Source: Prinsepia uniflora (lineage: Eukaryota > Streptophyta > Magnoliopsida > Rosales > Rosaceae). From it: a stretch of DNA of 64,000 nt. The stretch's first letter is position 1, and every line of letters starts with the position of its first letter. Below are positions 1-10,636 of this stretch, one piece after another. The notes beneath the pieces are model-generated. The model made no database searches. It had not been told where the DNA came from and worked only from the letters and a program-made list of their open reading frames with translations. The DNA is taken from positions 31,531,566 to 31,595,565 of the forward strand of contig CM064871.1 of assembly GCA_032719365.1 (NCBI GenBank), read 5' to 3'. The position numbers and the translations under genes are program-made.

Positions 1-49
1 GCCACTGAGCTCCTAAAAGTCCTCGTGCTAGATAGGTGTGTGCCTACAT

Positions 50-3000
50 TGTAACGACCCGTCCCGAATTAGCGGGATTAATTAAGAATTAATGACAGAT
101 TAGCTATTCTAATCGGATATTAGACGAGGATTATCGGACGTTTAGTGCAAAATGACGATTTTACCCCTATAACGGGCAAAACGTTGACTTTTCATTCGGA
201 CGGTCAAATTGACTTTGACCGATGACCGTGATGTGATTCGGGACGTCACGATTTCATAGACAGGTGGCACGTTTGATTCCCACATCCGTGGAAGAAGTTA
301 TGATATTCGGAAGATCAGGGGCATTTTGGTAATTTTGGCGAAAAGGGGCCAACGGTTGACTTTTGGCCTGGAAGGTCCGATGGCCGAGGGCCAAGTATCG
401 TGACGTAGATCACGACGATATGAATCCGTAGATAGGTGGCACGTCGAATTCGGACGTTCGACGGCGAAGTTACGGTTCACGAAACTTCGAACGTACTATT
501 GCACGTTTTTCGAGACGGGAGCTTGTTTGGACTTTAGTGGGCCCCAGCTTTTTCTTAGAACCAATGGATGAATGACAGGTGTCATTCATCCATTAACCCT
601 CATTTTTCTCTCATGCACATCCATCCCTCCCCGTGCATCCGTTTTCCATTTTTTCCCATCCAAAACCCGATCACCATCTCTCACCCAAAAACGTAAACCC
701 TTGACCTGTGAGCTTAACTGAGAGGACAGAGAGATGAAGAGGACCGGCTGGACGTGGTGGTTGGCCCAGGCAGCACCGCCATGCACGGCGGAGGAGAAAA
801 ACCCGTGCAGGTATCGGTTTAACCCATTTTGATTCCATTTTCGATTTCGTTTGTTATGGGTCGATTTGGATGTTTGGGTTGAATTAATTAGGTTTCTAGG
901 ACATTGTTAGGAAGGTTTTGGGAGGTTTTGGACGTCGAGGAATCCCTGGGAGGTTTTGGAAAATTTGAACCGTGAGGGATTTCTTGGATCGTTCGTATTT
1001 TCTAGGTTTTGGGGGTTCTAATCGATTGGATTAGGTTCCTATTATGATTATAGGAAGAATATGATCAATTAGGCTTGAAAACGGTGAAGATTGGACCTGT
1101 TTTGGGCTTGAACCGGTCACGCCGGTCCAAATTGCAGGAAAAACCGAACCGGATCGGTCGGACTGGTCTGATAGAGGTTAGGGGTGACACTGTAGCTGGG
1201 CGCGTGAGGCCCACGCGCAGCCACTTCAGGCAGCCAGTACGGGCGCATGGGGGAGAATCTGGGGAAGGTTCCAACATGTCAAATCATCTATTCGATGTAA
1301 CGAACATTTTGGGACTGGTTTCGAGTCGATCGGACATTGTCTCGATATAGTTCGGGCTGTCCGAAGGTTTCTGTACGCGTTTAAAAATAGTTAAAAATCC
1401 CGGAAAATTAGGGGGCTTTAGTGAGGGGTTAATTAACTAGTTAGTAACCCTCTAAATTGATTTGGACAGGTTTGGGTACCCCGAAGAAGACGATTGACCC
1501 GGGAAGACGTACGGCACGCATATCGAGGCAGCAGCACGGACAGTCTGTGAGTGGACTTTATTTTTGAAATCGATGCATGCATAAATGTTTTATATATTTT
1601 TTAATATGTGTTTTTGGATGCCTTGAGTGCATTTTGGTGTGTGTTTACGTATGGGCACGTACTTCGAGGTTTTCCGATTTTATACGTGCTTATACGCGCT
1701 TACGCTTTTGGTTTTCATGAAATGATTTTGAAAAGGTAAAATCAGGTATGAGACCCAATTGGATTTGGTTTTGACTCGGGCATGAGACCCTATTGATGAC
1801 CCGTAGGTCTGAGTCGTGGTCGCGACGGGTGCTGTGTGCACGGCGACGGACGACTTGACGCTCGCCTCCGGATTGGGATGCGTTCCTTCCGGAGAGGTCA
1901 CGATGCACGTCCTGTTGTCGAGCAGCCTTTGGAGGCTCGACTTCGGAGTGCTGACGGTTTAGAGGATCGATCGGCGACGTGTGTACCATGGTCTCGAGAT
2001 GGTCGCAGCAGTGATATGTTCACGGCGACATGCAAGGATTGAGAGCGGTTTTGGATTGATGGTGGCACACATCTCTATGATCAGGATCATGACTGACCCT
2101 CAGATATCGGGCTCGATGCCCAGTTGAGTTACGAGTTCGGGTACGATACCCAGTTATTGTGAAATCGGGCTAGAAGCCCTGTTGCGTTTTATGTTCGGGT
2201 GGAAGGCCCAGTTGATTTGTGTGCTCGGGCGTGAGTCCCATTTTTATGGTTTTGTATACGATTATGTATATACCCTCCTTATGAGTGTATTGATTGGTCT
2301 CCTCCAGCGTCGACTTGGAGAGCCACGATCCATAGACCAGAGTGGGTATCCCCATAGAGAGAGCTCGGACTAGATCCAGAGTTTGAGCCTCCCAGATGGA
2401 GATTCCTGGGAGAAGACTCGGAGTGAGACCCCGAGTAGTGTGCACACTAGATAGATATGATGACATCGTGACTATATCGGGGATGTGTTCCCTAGGGGCT
2501 GTGTGCCCCGAGATGGCATCTTCTCCGGAAGTGCCTAGGATGGGTTATATATGTATATATGTATACGTGTATGAGTTTTCACTGAGATGGCGTTAGGCTG
2601 AGACCCTTGCGTATTTGGTTTTGGGCTGAGACCCATATGAGATGGTTTTGGGACGAGTTCCCACGTGCTTTGGTTTGGGCGGAGGTCCCATGTGTTGTTT
2701 CACTGATTTCGGGCTAAGGCCCAAATGGTTTGATGGTTCATGACGGTTTAGGGGAACCGGGCATGAACCCTAGAAATGGTTTTTGAATGCATGCATATGT
2801 TTTTAATGAAGGGCATAAAGGTCTTTTGTGAAATGTTTTTATAAAATATTTGTTTTGTCCACTCACAGCTTTTATGTTTTGAATGCCCTTCAGGTTGATC
2901 GCGGATGCGGCTGTAGTAGAGACGAGACATCGTATTCCTCCTTCGGATCCTGGCGTACTCTGATAGCCCCGGTTGGGAAAAAGACGAAAAAAAATCCCTG

Positions 3001-3074
3001 GTCTGACACTTCGTGTCAGATGGGAGCATGTACGTCCCATGCTAATCCCGAGGGATTTGGGGCGGGTCCTGTCA
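50..3074 (+). mobile_element. Solo LTR A (type 1), 3.0 kb
   Basis: A complete LTR beginning TGTAACGACCCGTCCC at 50 and ending GGGGCGGGTCCTGTCA at 3074. No primer site or internal region is attached, so it is a solo LTR left by recombination. It is flanked by TACAT (45-49) and TACAC (3075-3079), a 5 bp target duplication with one transition. Removing it rejoins the TRIM LTR. It contains the type 1 landmarks: a GCGCGTG/CACGCGC hairpin at 1200-1218, CTGTGAGTGGAC near 1545, a hairpin array from 2109, GTCCACTCACAG near 2857, and a GTCTGACAC hairpin just before the 3' end. Small open frames inside it are not conserved as proteins. Confidence 0.88.
2109..2239 (+). repeat. Array of GGG...CCC mini-hairpins, about 29 bp period
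   Basis: Five 13 nt inverted repeats lie at 2109-2121 (GGGCTCGATGCCC), 2139-2151 (GGGTACGATACCC), 2167-2179 (GGGCTAGAAGCCC), 2197-2209 (GGGTGGAAGGCCC) and 2227-2239 (GGGCGTGAGTCCC), spaced 28-30 bp. The stem letters differ between units, but the first three keep 4-5 pairs because both arms changed together. More units follow near 2597-2725. The intervening sequence is a degenerate CAGTTGNTTT-like spacer. Confidence 0.85.
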
Positions 3075-3170
3075 TACACCTTTAAGGCACACCACCATTC
3101 CCCTCCTAGATCACCCCCCTAGTAGGAATGTTGGATCGTTCATCATTCCCTCCAGGACACGGGTCTTACA

Positions 3171-3241
3171 ATCCACCCCCCTTAGAGTCCAGCGTGCTCG
3201 CTAGCACATTTCCCGGTCGGGGTTCTGCTCTGATACCATTC
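3171..3241 (-). other. TRIM internal domain: primer site and polypurine tract
   Basis: This 71 bp segment is all that lies between the two TRIM LTRs. Read on the minus strand it starts with GAA, then TGGTATCAGAGCA (3238-3226), complementary to the 3' end of plant initiator methionine tRNA. It ends with the purine-rich AAGGGGGGTGGAT (3183-3171) directly before the 3' LTR. There is no room for a gene, so mobilisation would depend on proteins from another element. Confidence 0.85.
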
Positions 3242-3276
3242 TGTCAGGACCTGACCCTCCTCGGTCAGGACCCGAC

Positions 3277-5364
3277 TCATCTAGCACGATATTGTCCGCT
3301 TTGGGTGTCTGCTGGGGCATTAGTCAAACCAAAAGTCATCACCACAAACTCATAGTGACCGTACCTGGTCCGGAAAGCTGTCTTCGGTATATCCTCCTCT
3401 TTAACCCTTAACTGGTGATAACCGGAGCGAAGATCAATCTTCGAGAAATACTGTGCTCCCTTGAGCTGGTCAAACAAATCATCAATCCGGGGTAGGGGGT
3501 ACTTATTCCGAATAGTTACCTTATTCAGTTGCCTGTAATCCACACACAATCTCAATCCTCCGTCCTTTTTCTTGACAAACAAAACAGGTGCTCCCCAAGG
3601 TGACATACTCGGTCGAATGAATCCTATATCGACCAACTCTTGCAACTGGGCTTTAAGTTCCCTCAATTCTACAGGTGCCATACGATAAGGAGTCTGGGAA
3701 ATAGGCTGTGTACCTGGTAGAAGCTCAATCGTAAACTCAAGATCTCGATGTGGGGGTAGTCCTGGCAACTCCTCGGGAAAAACATCGGGAAACTCCCGTA
3801 CCACTGGTATATCCTCCGCCCTCACTGGCGTAGCACGCATATCCACCACATGAGCTAAGTAACCCTGGCACCCCTTACGTAACAATTTGCTAGCCTCGAG
3901 TGCCGAAATAACTCCCGTAGGAAGTGCACGCTGATCCCCCTGAAACGTAGTCTCTGATAATCCGGGACTCCGAAAAGTCACTCTCCTATCGAAACATTCG
4001 ATAGAAGCATGATGTCTCGTCAACCAGTCCATACCCAAGATCACATCAAAGTCCCGTAAATCCAAGAGTAACAAATCTGCCAGTAACTCCACCTCGCCTA
4101 CCATCACCGGACACTCTCTCAATACCTGAGTCACTACCAACACCTCCCCAGTAGGTAAACTCACTCCTAACGCACAATCCAAAGTAGACACCTCCCTCTC
4201 CTTAACCAAACTACAACTCCGAGCTATAAATGAATGGGTAGCCCCGGGATCTATCAAAGTAAAAACAGTGTGACCAAGTATGGTGAGTGTACCTGTCACC
4301 ACTCCCGGTGCTGACCTAGCCTCCTGCTGAGTCATAGTAAAAACTCGCGCCTGAGGTCCCGATGACCTACCGCGCCCTCTGGAACTGCTCGTGGCACCAC
4401 CGCCACCCTTAGGGCCTGCCGCCCCTGATACTGAAGCAGTACTCCGCCCGGGTTCTGCTGCACCTCTGCCTGCTCCACCCTCCGGAGCTAACAATGGGCA
4501 CTCCCGACGGAAGTGTCCTCGCTCTCCACAATAGAAGCAAGTATCCCTACCGGGTCCACCGGTATGCCTCCCTGTAGAAGCCACTGAAGTCGCACTCACC
4601 TGAGGAGTCGGCTGTGACCTAGCTCCTCGAAATCCCGAGCCCTGAAAACTGCCTGGTCTGCCATACCGGGCTCCACCAGCCGATAATGATCCACCAAAAT
4701 TACCCCGTTTCGGGGGCCTCTGACTCGATGCTCCTAGAAATGACTGCTCTCGGCGTTGAACACTGCCCGAATACTGTGGTCTAGCAGGTAAACTGGCCTC
4801 CACCCTGACAGCAGCATCAGACAACTCTCGGAATGTAGCAAAAGAGCCGGCTGTCACTATGGCCCTGATCTCTCCCCGGAGGCCCAACTCAAACCGGCGG
4901 CACTTCTCCGCCTCAGTCGCCACAAATGCGGGAGCAAAACGAGATAGCATCTGGAACCTCTGCTCATACTCAGTAACTGTCAAGTTCCCTTGCTTCAAGT
5001 GAAGAAATTCCGCTTCCTTCGCATCCCTGAAAGAACGGGGATAGTACTGATCTAGAAACCGCTCCCGGAAAGTCTCCCAAGTCACGGTATGTGCATCCCA
5101 GCCGGACAGTTCCAGCGTGTACCACCACTCGTAGGCAGCTCCATCCAACAGAAAAGTAGCTAACAATACCCGATCCTCGGGAGGACAGTGCATCACCCCA
5201 AAAATACGTTCTAGTCGGGTGATCCATCGGTGAGATTCCACGGGATCAGCCCCACCGCTGAACGTAGTAGCCCCAAGCCTCTGGGCTCTCTCGATCGAAG
5301 CGCTCTCAGTCCCTCTCGTCGCTTCATCTTCAGGTCGTGGAGGGGGTTCACGTCTCGGAGGCAT
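3277..5364 (-). pseudogene. Truncated gag-pol polyprotein (gag, protease, partial RT)
   Basis: One open frame of about 695 residues. The first ATG is at 5364 (MPPRREPPPRPE). Order seen: a retrotransposon gag capsid domain at roughly residues 30-180 (WITRLERIFGVMHCP, YYPRSFRDAKEAEF); an arginine/glycine-rich stretch; a zinc knuckle CFYCGERGHFRREC near residue 280; an aspartic protease with LIDPGATHSFIA, where Pro replaces the usual Ser or Thr of D-S/T-G, a variant I recall from other plant gypsy elements; then an RT with PYRMAPVELRELKAQL, FVKKKDGGLRLCVDYRQLN and FSKIDLRSGYHQLRV. The frame leaves RT after MTFGLTNAPA at 3310, before the catalytic YxDD block, and runs about ten codons into TRIM LTR sequence to a TGA at 3277. 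RNase H and integrase are absent. Gag could still be made; RT could not work. Confidence 0.93.
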
Positions 5365-5436
5365 GATCAATCGTACGCTGAAAGAGGCATAGAGTTAGTA
5401 TAACAACCTAGACCCAACACAAATTGACACAACCTA

Positions 5437-5449
5437 TGCTCTGATACCA
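5437..5449 (-). other. Primer binding site of gypsy element
   Basis: On the minus strand the sequence TGGTATCAGAGCA follows the LTR end by two bases. It is complementary to the initiator methionine tRNA 3' end, as in most plant Ty3/gypsy elements. The same site recurs next to the LTRs of the other large elements here. Confidence 0.92.
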
Positions 5450-5451
5450 AT

Positions 5452-8367
5452 TGTCAGGACCCGTCCCAAATATCACCTCGATACCCGGGATGAACCCTGC
5501 TTCCGTCTGACAATCACACTTACAGTACCGAAAATAACCTTAATACAACTATAAGCATAACTATCAGACGAAGGAGTAAATATATACAACAGTAAGCCAG
5601 AGCATAGTACTACAAAACGGGCACCAAAAGTCCTACAAGTCTAAGTCCGCAACGGAAGAACGTCGGAAGCTCTATGCCTCGATATCTGCCTCAACGTTCA
5701 CCCCAGCGCTATCACCACGACCTGGAGGGAAATTGAAAAAAACAGAAGGTGTGAGTGGACCGAAAGGAATAAAATTTTTAAAACCGTTTACCATCAAATC
5801 AAAATAAGGAAGCATAATCATTTGTTCCCTCCGGTTTGAAACCAGGCATGCCCAACGAAGTAGTAGAAAACAAAACCCATAATATGAAACATCATAAGAA
5901 ACAGAAACACTATAAAACATCATAAGAAACAGATACACTATAAAACATGATAAGAAACCATGGTTCAGCATCAAAGCATCATTTCCGATTAAACCTGCTG
6001 GACCTATCCGAGTCTTTAAACTCAACCAGGCCTCAAATATAAATCCGAGTCTTTAAACTCCCGAGTTTTTAAACTCAATAGGCCTATGGGGGTAATATCA
6101 TAAATATCCGAGTCTTTAAACTCAATCCGGGCCCGTCCCCCGTCAATCAATATCCGGGTCTTTAAACCCATATCCAGATCCAGCAAATCCAATCCATTTC
6201 AGTGTAAAACCATTCCGAAACCCATCACCAAACTCGAATTCGGAATCCCTGGTTCGAAGCCCTTTCGGCGTTCAGAACCGACATTCCGAACCCAAATCCG
6301 GAAAAAGATCCATGTTCATAACAAAACCATAGGAAAATCCTAAATCATATTCCACAACCCATTTACCATCATTAGAAAACGTTTTTAGGTTGAATTTCTG
6401 AATTATAGCATCAAAGTCTGAAAACCCGCTTTTCTCGAAAAACGTGCAAAATCCCGAAAACGTCTCGAAAAACGTGCAAACATCTCAATCACATATAATC
6501 ATCATCAGGACATAAAAACACACATAAAATCATAAAACATTGATAAAAACAGTTAGGCATGCTCGGAAGTAAGAAAGAGTCCACTCACAGTTCAGAACAA
6601 GTCACTCGCGCCCCGTGCGCTCCTCAACCGTCTCTGGTGTCTCCCGTCCTGTCAATAGATACCAAATAGGGTCACACTTACATCAAGGATACCTTCCCTA
6701 TTTTCCCCAATTTTTCGGGAATTTAATAATATTTTAATCCTAAACCCTAAACCGTACGGATTCCCGAACCATCCCGTAACACCGTCCGATTAACCCGAAA
6801 ACTATACCATTGGATTCGTTAGAACATTTAGGACTAAACTCATGTTGGAAGCTTGGCCGGATTCCTCCCCACGCGCCGCCCAAAGTGGCTGCGCGTGGGC
6901 CTCACGCGCCTGCTACAGTGCCACCGTCTTCCTTGATCGAACCCGGTTCGCACCAGACGGCAACCCGGACCGGCGAGAGCCGTTCTCCACCGTCCGGCCA
7001 CCATTTCCTCTCCTATCTTCACCTAAAGCTTCGTCCACTCTCAAAGAATCCATCCCCCTCACTCTCTTGGTTCAACTCGACCCATAGCTTCACAACTGAA
7101 GCTCGAAAGAAAAACCAACAATCCTCTGTTTTTCTTCCCGGCCACTCAGCACTTCCCCCTTCACGGTGGTCATTCTAGACTCCTCCCACGACTTCACTGA
7201 ACCACACACAACTCACGGGAACCCTCGACTCACCCTCTAACTCCACGATTTCCCGTTTGAAATTCACGGCCAAACAGGGTACAGAGTACCTGCCGTCGCA
7301 CCACCTCCCACCGTGAACTTCCCCGTCACGGCAACCGTCATAAACGACTCCTAGGACCTCCCTAAACCTCACTTCACTCACCAAACCCTTCGATTCTAGC
7401 TCTAGGTCCACGACTTTTGAAATGAAAATCCACGGAAAAACAGAGCAAAAGAGGTTACCCTTCGATTCCGGCGCTGCCGTGAGAACCGTCACCTACCACG
7501 GTGCTCGTGGGACTCCCCGTAGCCTCCTGAGTCTCCTTGTGACTTGAATCGATCCACCACACGGCACAGCAGCCACCACCGTCCACTGCCTCCTCTGTTT
7601 CTTCCAAATATCCAGCCGTCCACCACGTCGCCTCCGTGCACGGTTGCAGCCCCAAACCGTGATCACCAGCACCGCCTAGCTTCACCGTCCTTCTCTCAAC
7701 TCACTCTACACTCTCTCTAGCATCAAAATCGATCAATCTTCCTCAATTTCTTCTCTCTGTTTCTGTGTTCTTCGAAGGTGTGCACGGTTCAAATGAGGGT
7801 AAAGTGTGGCCGTGCACACTTGAGAACATAATGGAACCATCCAGTCCCCTGCACGTGTCCACCATCCATAGGCCAGCCCAAAAAATCTCTGCCACTTGCC
7901 CTTATCTGATTGGGCTGAGGGAAAATGACCAAAATACCCCTCCTGCACAAATTACCAGTTTACCCTCAGACTTTCCAGACCCGTATCTTTTCCGTCCGAC
8001 GTCCGATGACAGCGTGCCGCCTGTCGTTGAACTCAGGACGTCGAGACCTATCCAACGGTCCTCGGTCTACGTGAAAATCACAAGTCCTCCAAAAAGTCAA
8101 CATTTCCCTCGTTTACTCAAAATTTCGGTAACGCCCCCAACCTTCCGTACATCATAACTTTTCCTCCGGTTGTCCGAATCGAACCTGCCACCTGTCTACG
8201 GACTCATGACGTCCTAACCTACGTCACGGTCAAGGGCTAACACTCATCCAATCGATAGTACAAAAAGTCAACTTTTCGTCTACTATTCACCAGGGCAAAA
8301 TCGTCCTTTTTCACAAAACTTCACAAAAATTACATTTTTACCCTTCCCGAAGGTACGGGTTGTTACA
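5452..8367 (-). repeat. 5' LTR of gypsy element (type 2), 2.9 kb
   Basis: In plus orientation it runs from TGTCAGGACCCGTCCC to GGTACGGGTTGTTACA. The ends match the other LTRs of the window. Type 2 features are five TTTAAA-centred hairpins at 6010, 6047, 6063, 6110 and 6156, four with GAGT/ACTC arms and one with GGGT/ACCC arms. They are enclosed by GTGAGTGGAC near 5750 and GTCCACTCACAG near 6580. A GCGCGTG/CACGCGC hairpin lies near 6890-6909. The part from about 7100 to 8200 carries short, unconserved open frames on both strands that I do not regard as genes. Confidence 0.88.
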
Positions 8368-8640
8368 TTGGGCCTCCTTACCCTTGCCCTCACGGTTTTG
8401 TTTTCGGGAGCTCACAGTGCAACTTTCCAGGTGGTCATCCATCATGGAATTGCACCAACCTCAACTCGCTTAACTTTGGATTTCCAACCGAATCCAAAGC
8501 CACTGAGCTCCCAAAAGGCCTCGTGCTAGATAGATGTGTGCCTACACCTTTAAGGCACATCACCATTCCCCTCCCAGACCATTCCCCTCTAGCAGGAATG
8601 TGGGATCGATCACTATTCCCTCCAGGACATGGGTCTTACA

Positions 8641-9175
8641 CCCTCGGTCAACTGAACCCGAATGTATGGATCATTATGGCCAGTTTGTATGTGACCTTTG
8701 TTAAGGCGAAGGAAAAGCCGCCGACATACGCCCAGGTGTCGTCCCTCTATACGATGTAAGGGGTACCAACCCAAAGGTACTCCGACGCCCAAGTTAGTGG
8801 TCGGTTTGAGATGTAAGGGGTATGGTGAATAAGGTAGTTTAGAGTTATAATGAATAGTTAATGCTGAGTTACCTTTATATGACAAATGAACCCCTTTTGT
8901 ATGGGTGTGTTGTGTGTAATAAATACATTCTTCCGATGCTGGACAAATGTCAGTCGTTGTGGGACCGCGCATAGAAGGTGGGGACTGTTCACGTGTCGGC
9001 GTTGGCTAGGCCCTGCTAGGGTTTACATGTTTGAGTGGGCCTGGACCATTGGGTTTGTGGAGATGTGTTGGGCAGAAATACTGGGTCTTCGGGTCGTTCT
9101 GGGCCAACGTGGTGTTTGACCGAGGGCCTCCTGGTCGGTCGGTCTGGGCCGACGTGGCTGTTGGCAGAGGTCTGG
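8641..9175. other. Repeat-like non-genic sequence, unassigned
   Basis: Moderately GC-rich DNA between the TRIM element and the direct duplication, with no credible coding frame. Its right side has several degenerate copies of GGCCNACGTGG with GGTCGG runs (about 9060-9175). These lead into a sequence ending ATATGGTATCAACA, the same end seen in the LTR-like block at 13980-14617, so this may be an LTR remnant. Confidence 0.4.
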
Positions 9176-9812
9176 GCCTCCTGGTCGGTTGGTTTAGGCC
9201 GACGTGGTTGTTGACAGAGGGCTGAGCTTCTTGGTCTTACTAGAAGGGTTGGGCCTCCTAGTGGATCTGGGCCTTCGGGTCGGTTTGAGCAGATATGGTA
9301 TCAACAGCTACAATAGCATAAAATGTGATTTTACTTCGAGTAAGTTGCACAACATTGTTCCTAAAATTTTGTCATGTACCCTAAATCCTACGTGTTTCCC
9401 AAATATGCTAGACACATTAGGAACCCTTAGTTGATTGTGCTACATCACACAATAGCCCGGTTATTGGGTGTCAAATTAATAGTCTCCAAATTAATAGCCT
9501 CCTGGTCGGTTGGTTTAGGCCGACGTGGTTGTTGACAGAGGGCTGAGCTTCTTGGTCTTACTAGAAGGGTTGGGCCTCCTAGTGGATCTGGGCCTTCGGG
9601 TCGGTTTGAGCAGATATGGTATCAACAGCTACAATAGCATAAAATGTGATTTTACTTCGAGTAAGTTGCACAACATTGTTCCTAAAATTTTGTCATGTAC
9701 CCTAAATCCTACGTGTTTCCCAAATATGCTAGACACATTAGGAACCCTTAGTTGATTGTGCTACATCACACAATAGCCCGGTTATTGGGTGTCAAATTAA
9801 TAGTCTCCAAAT
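9176..9812 (+). repeat. Direct tandem duplication, 321 bp offset
   Basis: Unit 1 (9176-9491) and unit 2 (9497-9812) look identical base for base on reading, separated by TAATA. Each begins GCCTCCTGGTCGGTT and ends TAGTCTCCAAAT, and contains GATATGGTATCAACAGC. The identical 76-codon frames in the two units (9204-9434 and 9525-9755) are a by-product of the duplication, not evidence of a gene. It is either a very young duplication or an assembly duplication. Confidence 0.93.
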
Positions 9813-10395
9813 GAAAGAGGTCTTGTGGAGAGAGTGGGGGCTTCTGCGTTTTCTTTTTCCTTGCAATCGACATTCTTTTCTTCTCCATTACAGTTTCAGC
9901 ATGTAACCACTCTTCTTCCGAAATCTCCATTCCAATTTCAGCAGATGAGTGTATATAAAGTGTACGTCAATCGCATCCTCCAATTACCCCCACCTCGATT
10001 TATAGCTTTCGGGCGAGTTGTAAAGGCTTATAAAGCTCAACAATCATCGCTTGATTCCCACGGTAATTTGTGCTCATAAAAAGGACTGGAAGTCCACCAG
10101 CCAAGCACATGGCTTTGACAATCGGACTCATTATGGGTCTTGGGGGATTGCCAAGATACTCTTACAAAATTTGAAACTTCACACACATAGCCATGTATCA
10201 GAATCAAATACAAATTCTCACTTACAAGTGAACAAAAATACCAACATATAGCTATGGGCAATTGGTGGCTGATTTTGTCACCGATGGTTCGTAAGTTTGG
10301 TTTGAACAAAAAGTTTATGTTGATATTTCAAACCTAAGGCTTCCCACTCATGGTTCAATTGATGGAGGAATTTTTACTTCAAACCTTAATACAAC
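9813..10395. other. Intergenic, downstream of AILP1-like gene
   Basis: No recognisable gene. An 84-codon plus-strand frame at 9825-10079 starts with ATG but resembles no family I know and shows no splice or promoter context, so I leave it uncalled. This is the 3' flank of the minus-strand gene. Confidence 0.5.
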
Positions 10396-10636
10396 TTTAT
10401 TAGACGATAAAAGCATAGCTGACAGCTGTACATTGGTAGAAGGTAGATTAATAAAAGAAGCAAACTACATGAGAAAACAACGCTCTCTGCCAAATACATA
10501 TCAACAGTCACCACTTCAGGTATTTACATGGCTCCTCATGTATGCCTTGCCTTAGCATTCCACACCATATACAACCTCACCCCGAAATGGATATAGATTT
10601 CAAAGGCACTCTGCCCTCCAGGATCTCCAAAATCTT
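10396..10636 (-). terminator. 3' UTR and poly(A) signal of AILP1-like gene
   Basis: Downstream of the TAG at 10639-10637 the minus strand has AATAAA at 10401-10396, about 236 nt after the stop. This is a plausible plant polyadenylation signal; the cleavage site itself cannot be seen. Confidence 0.5.

Larger units (their letters stand above)
3306..8367 (-). mobile_element. Ty3/gypsy (Tekay/Del-like) element with 3' deletion
   Basis: Order on the minus strand: complete 5' LTR 8367-5452, primer site 5449-5437, leader, then gag-pol from 5364, which stops abruptly at 3310 inside reverse transcriptase. Only the last four bases of the 3' LTR (TGTC in plus orientation, 3306-3309) remain before the flank. 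The flanks are TTGGG at 3301-3305 and TTGGG at 8368-8372, a perfect target duplication, so both original ends are present. The missing part is therefore an internal deletion of the rest of RT, RNase H, integrase and nearly all the 3' LTR. The long LTR, iMet primer site and single gag-pol frame fit the Tekay/Del chromoviruses; without the integrase chromodomain this assignment is tentative. Confidence 0.85.
1..8640 (-). mobile_element. TRIM-like miniature LTR retrotransposon, twice interrupted
   Basis: A very small LTR retrotransposon on the minus strand. Its 5' LTR is 8373-8640 plus 3242-3305 (about 332 bp once the inserted gypsy element and one TTGGG duplicate are removed). Its 3' LTR is 3075-3170 plus 1-49, and the rest lies beyond the left edge. 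LTR ends in the sense direction are TGTAAGACCC and GGTCCTGACA. The two LTRs can be aligned directly: 1-49 matches 8502-8549 and 3075-3170 matches 8543-8640. Only 71 bp separate them, holding a primer binding site and a purine tract and no coding capacity, which is the definition of a TRIM. Solo LTR 50-3074 and gypsy 3306-8367 inserted later. The outer target-site duplication cannot be tested because the left end is missing. Confidence 0.8.

Noticed and set aside
1680..1989. Overlapping frames on both strands in LTR A
   Set aside because: Frames open on both strands at once in GC-rich LTR sequence, with no conservation in other LTR copies.
9825..10079. 84-codon gene upstream of the 3' end of the AILP1-like gene
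   Set aside because: No family resemblance and no promoter, intron or codon signal beyond chance.
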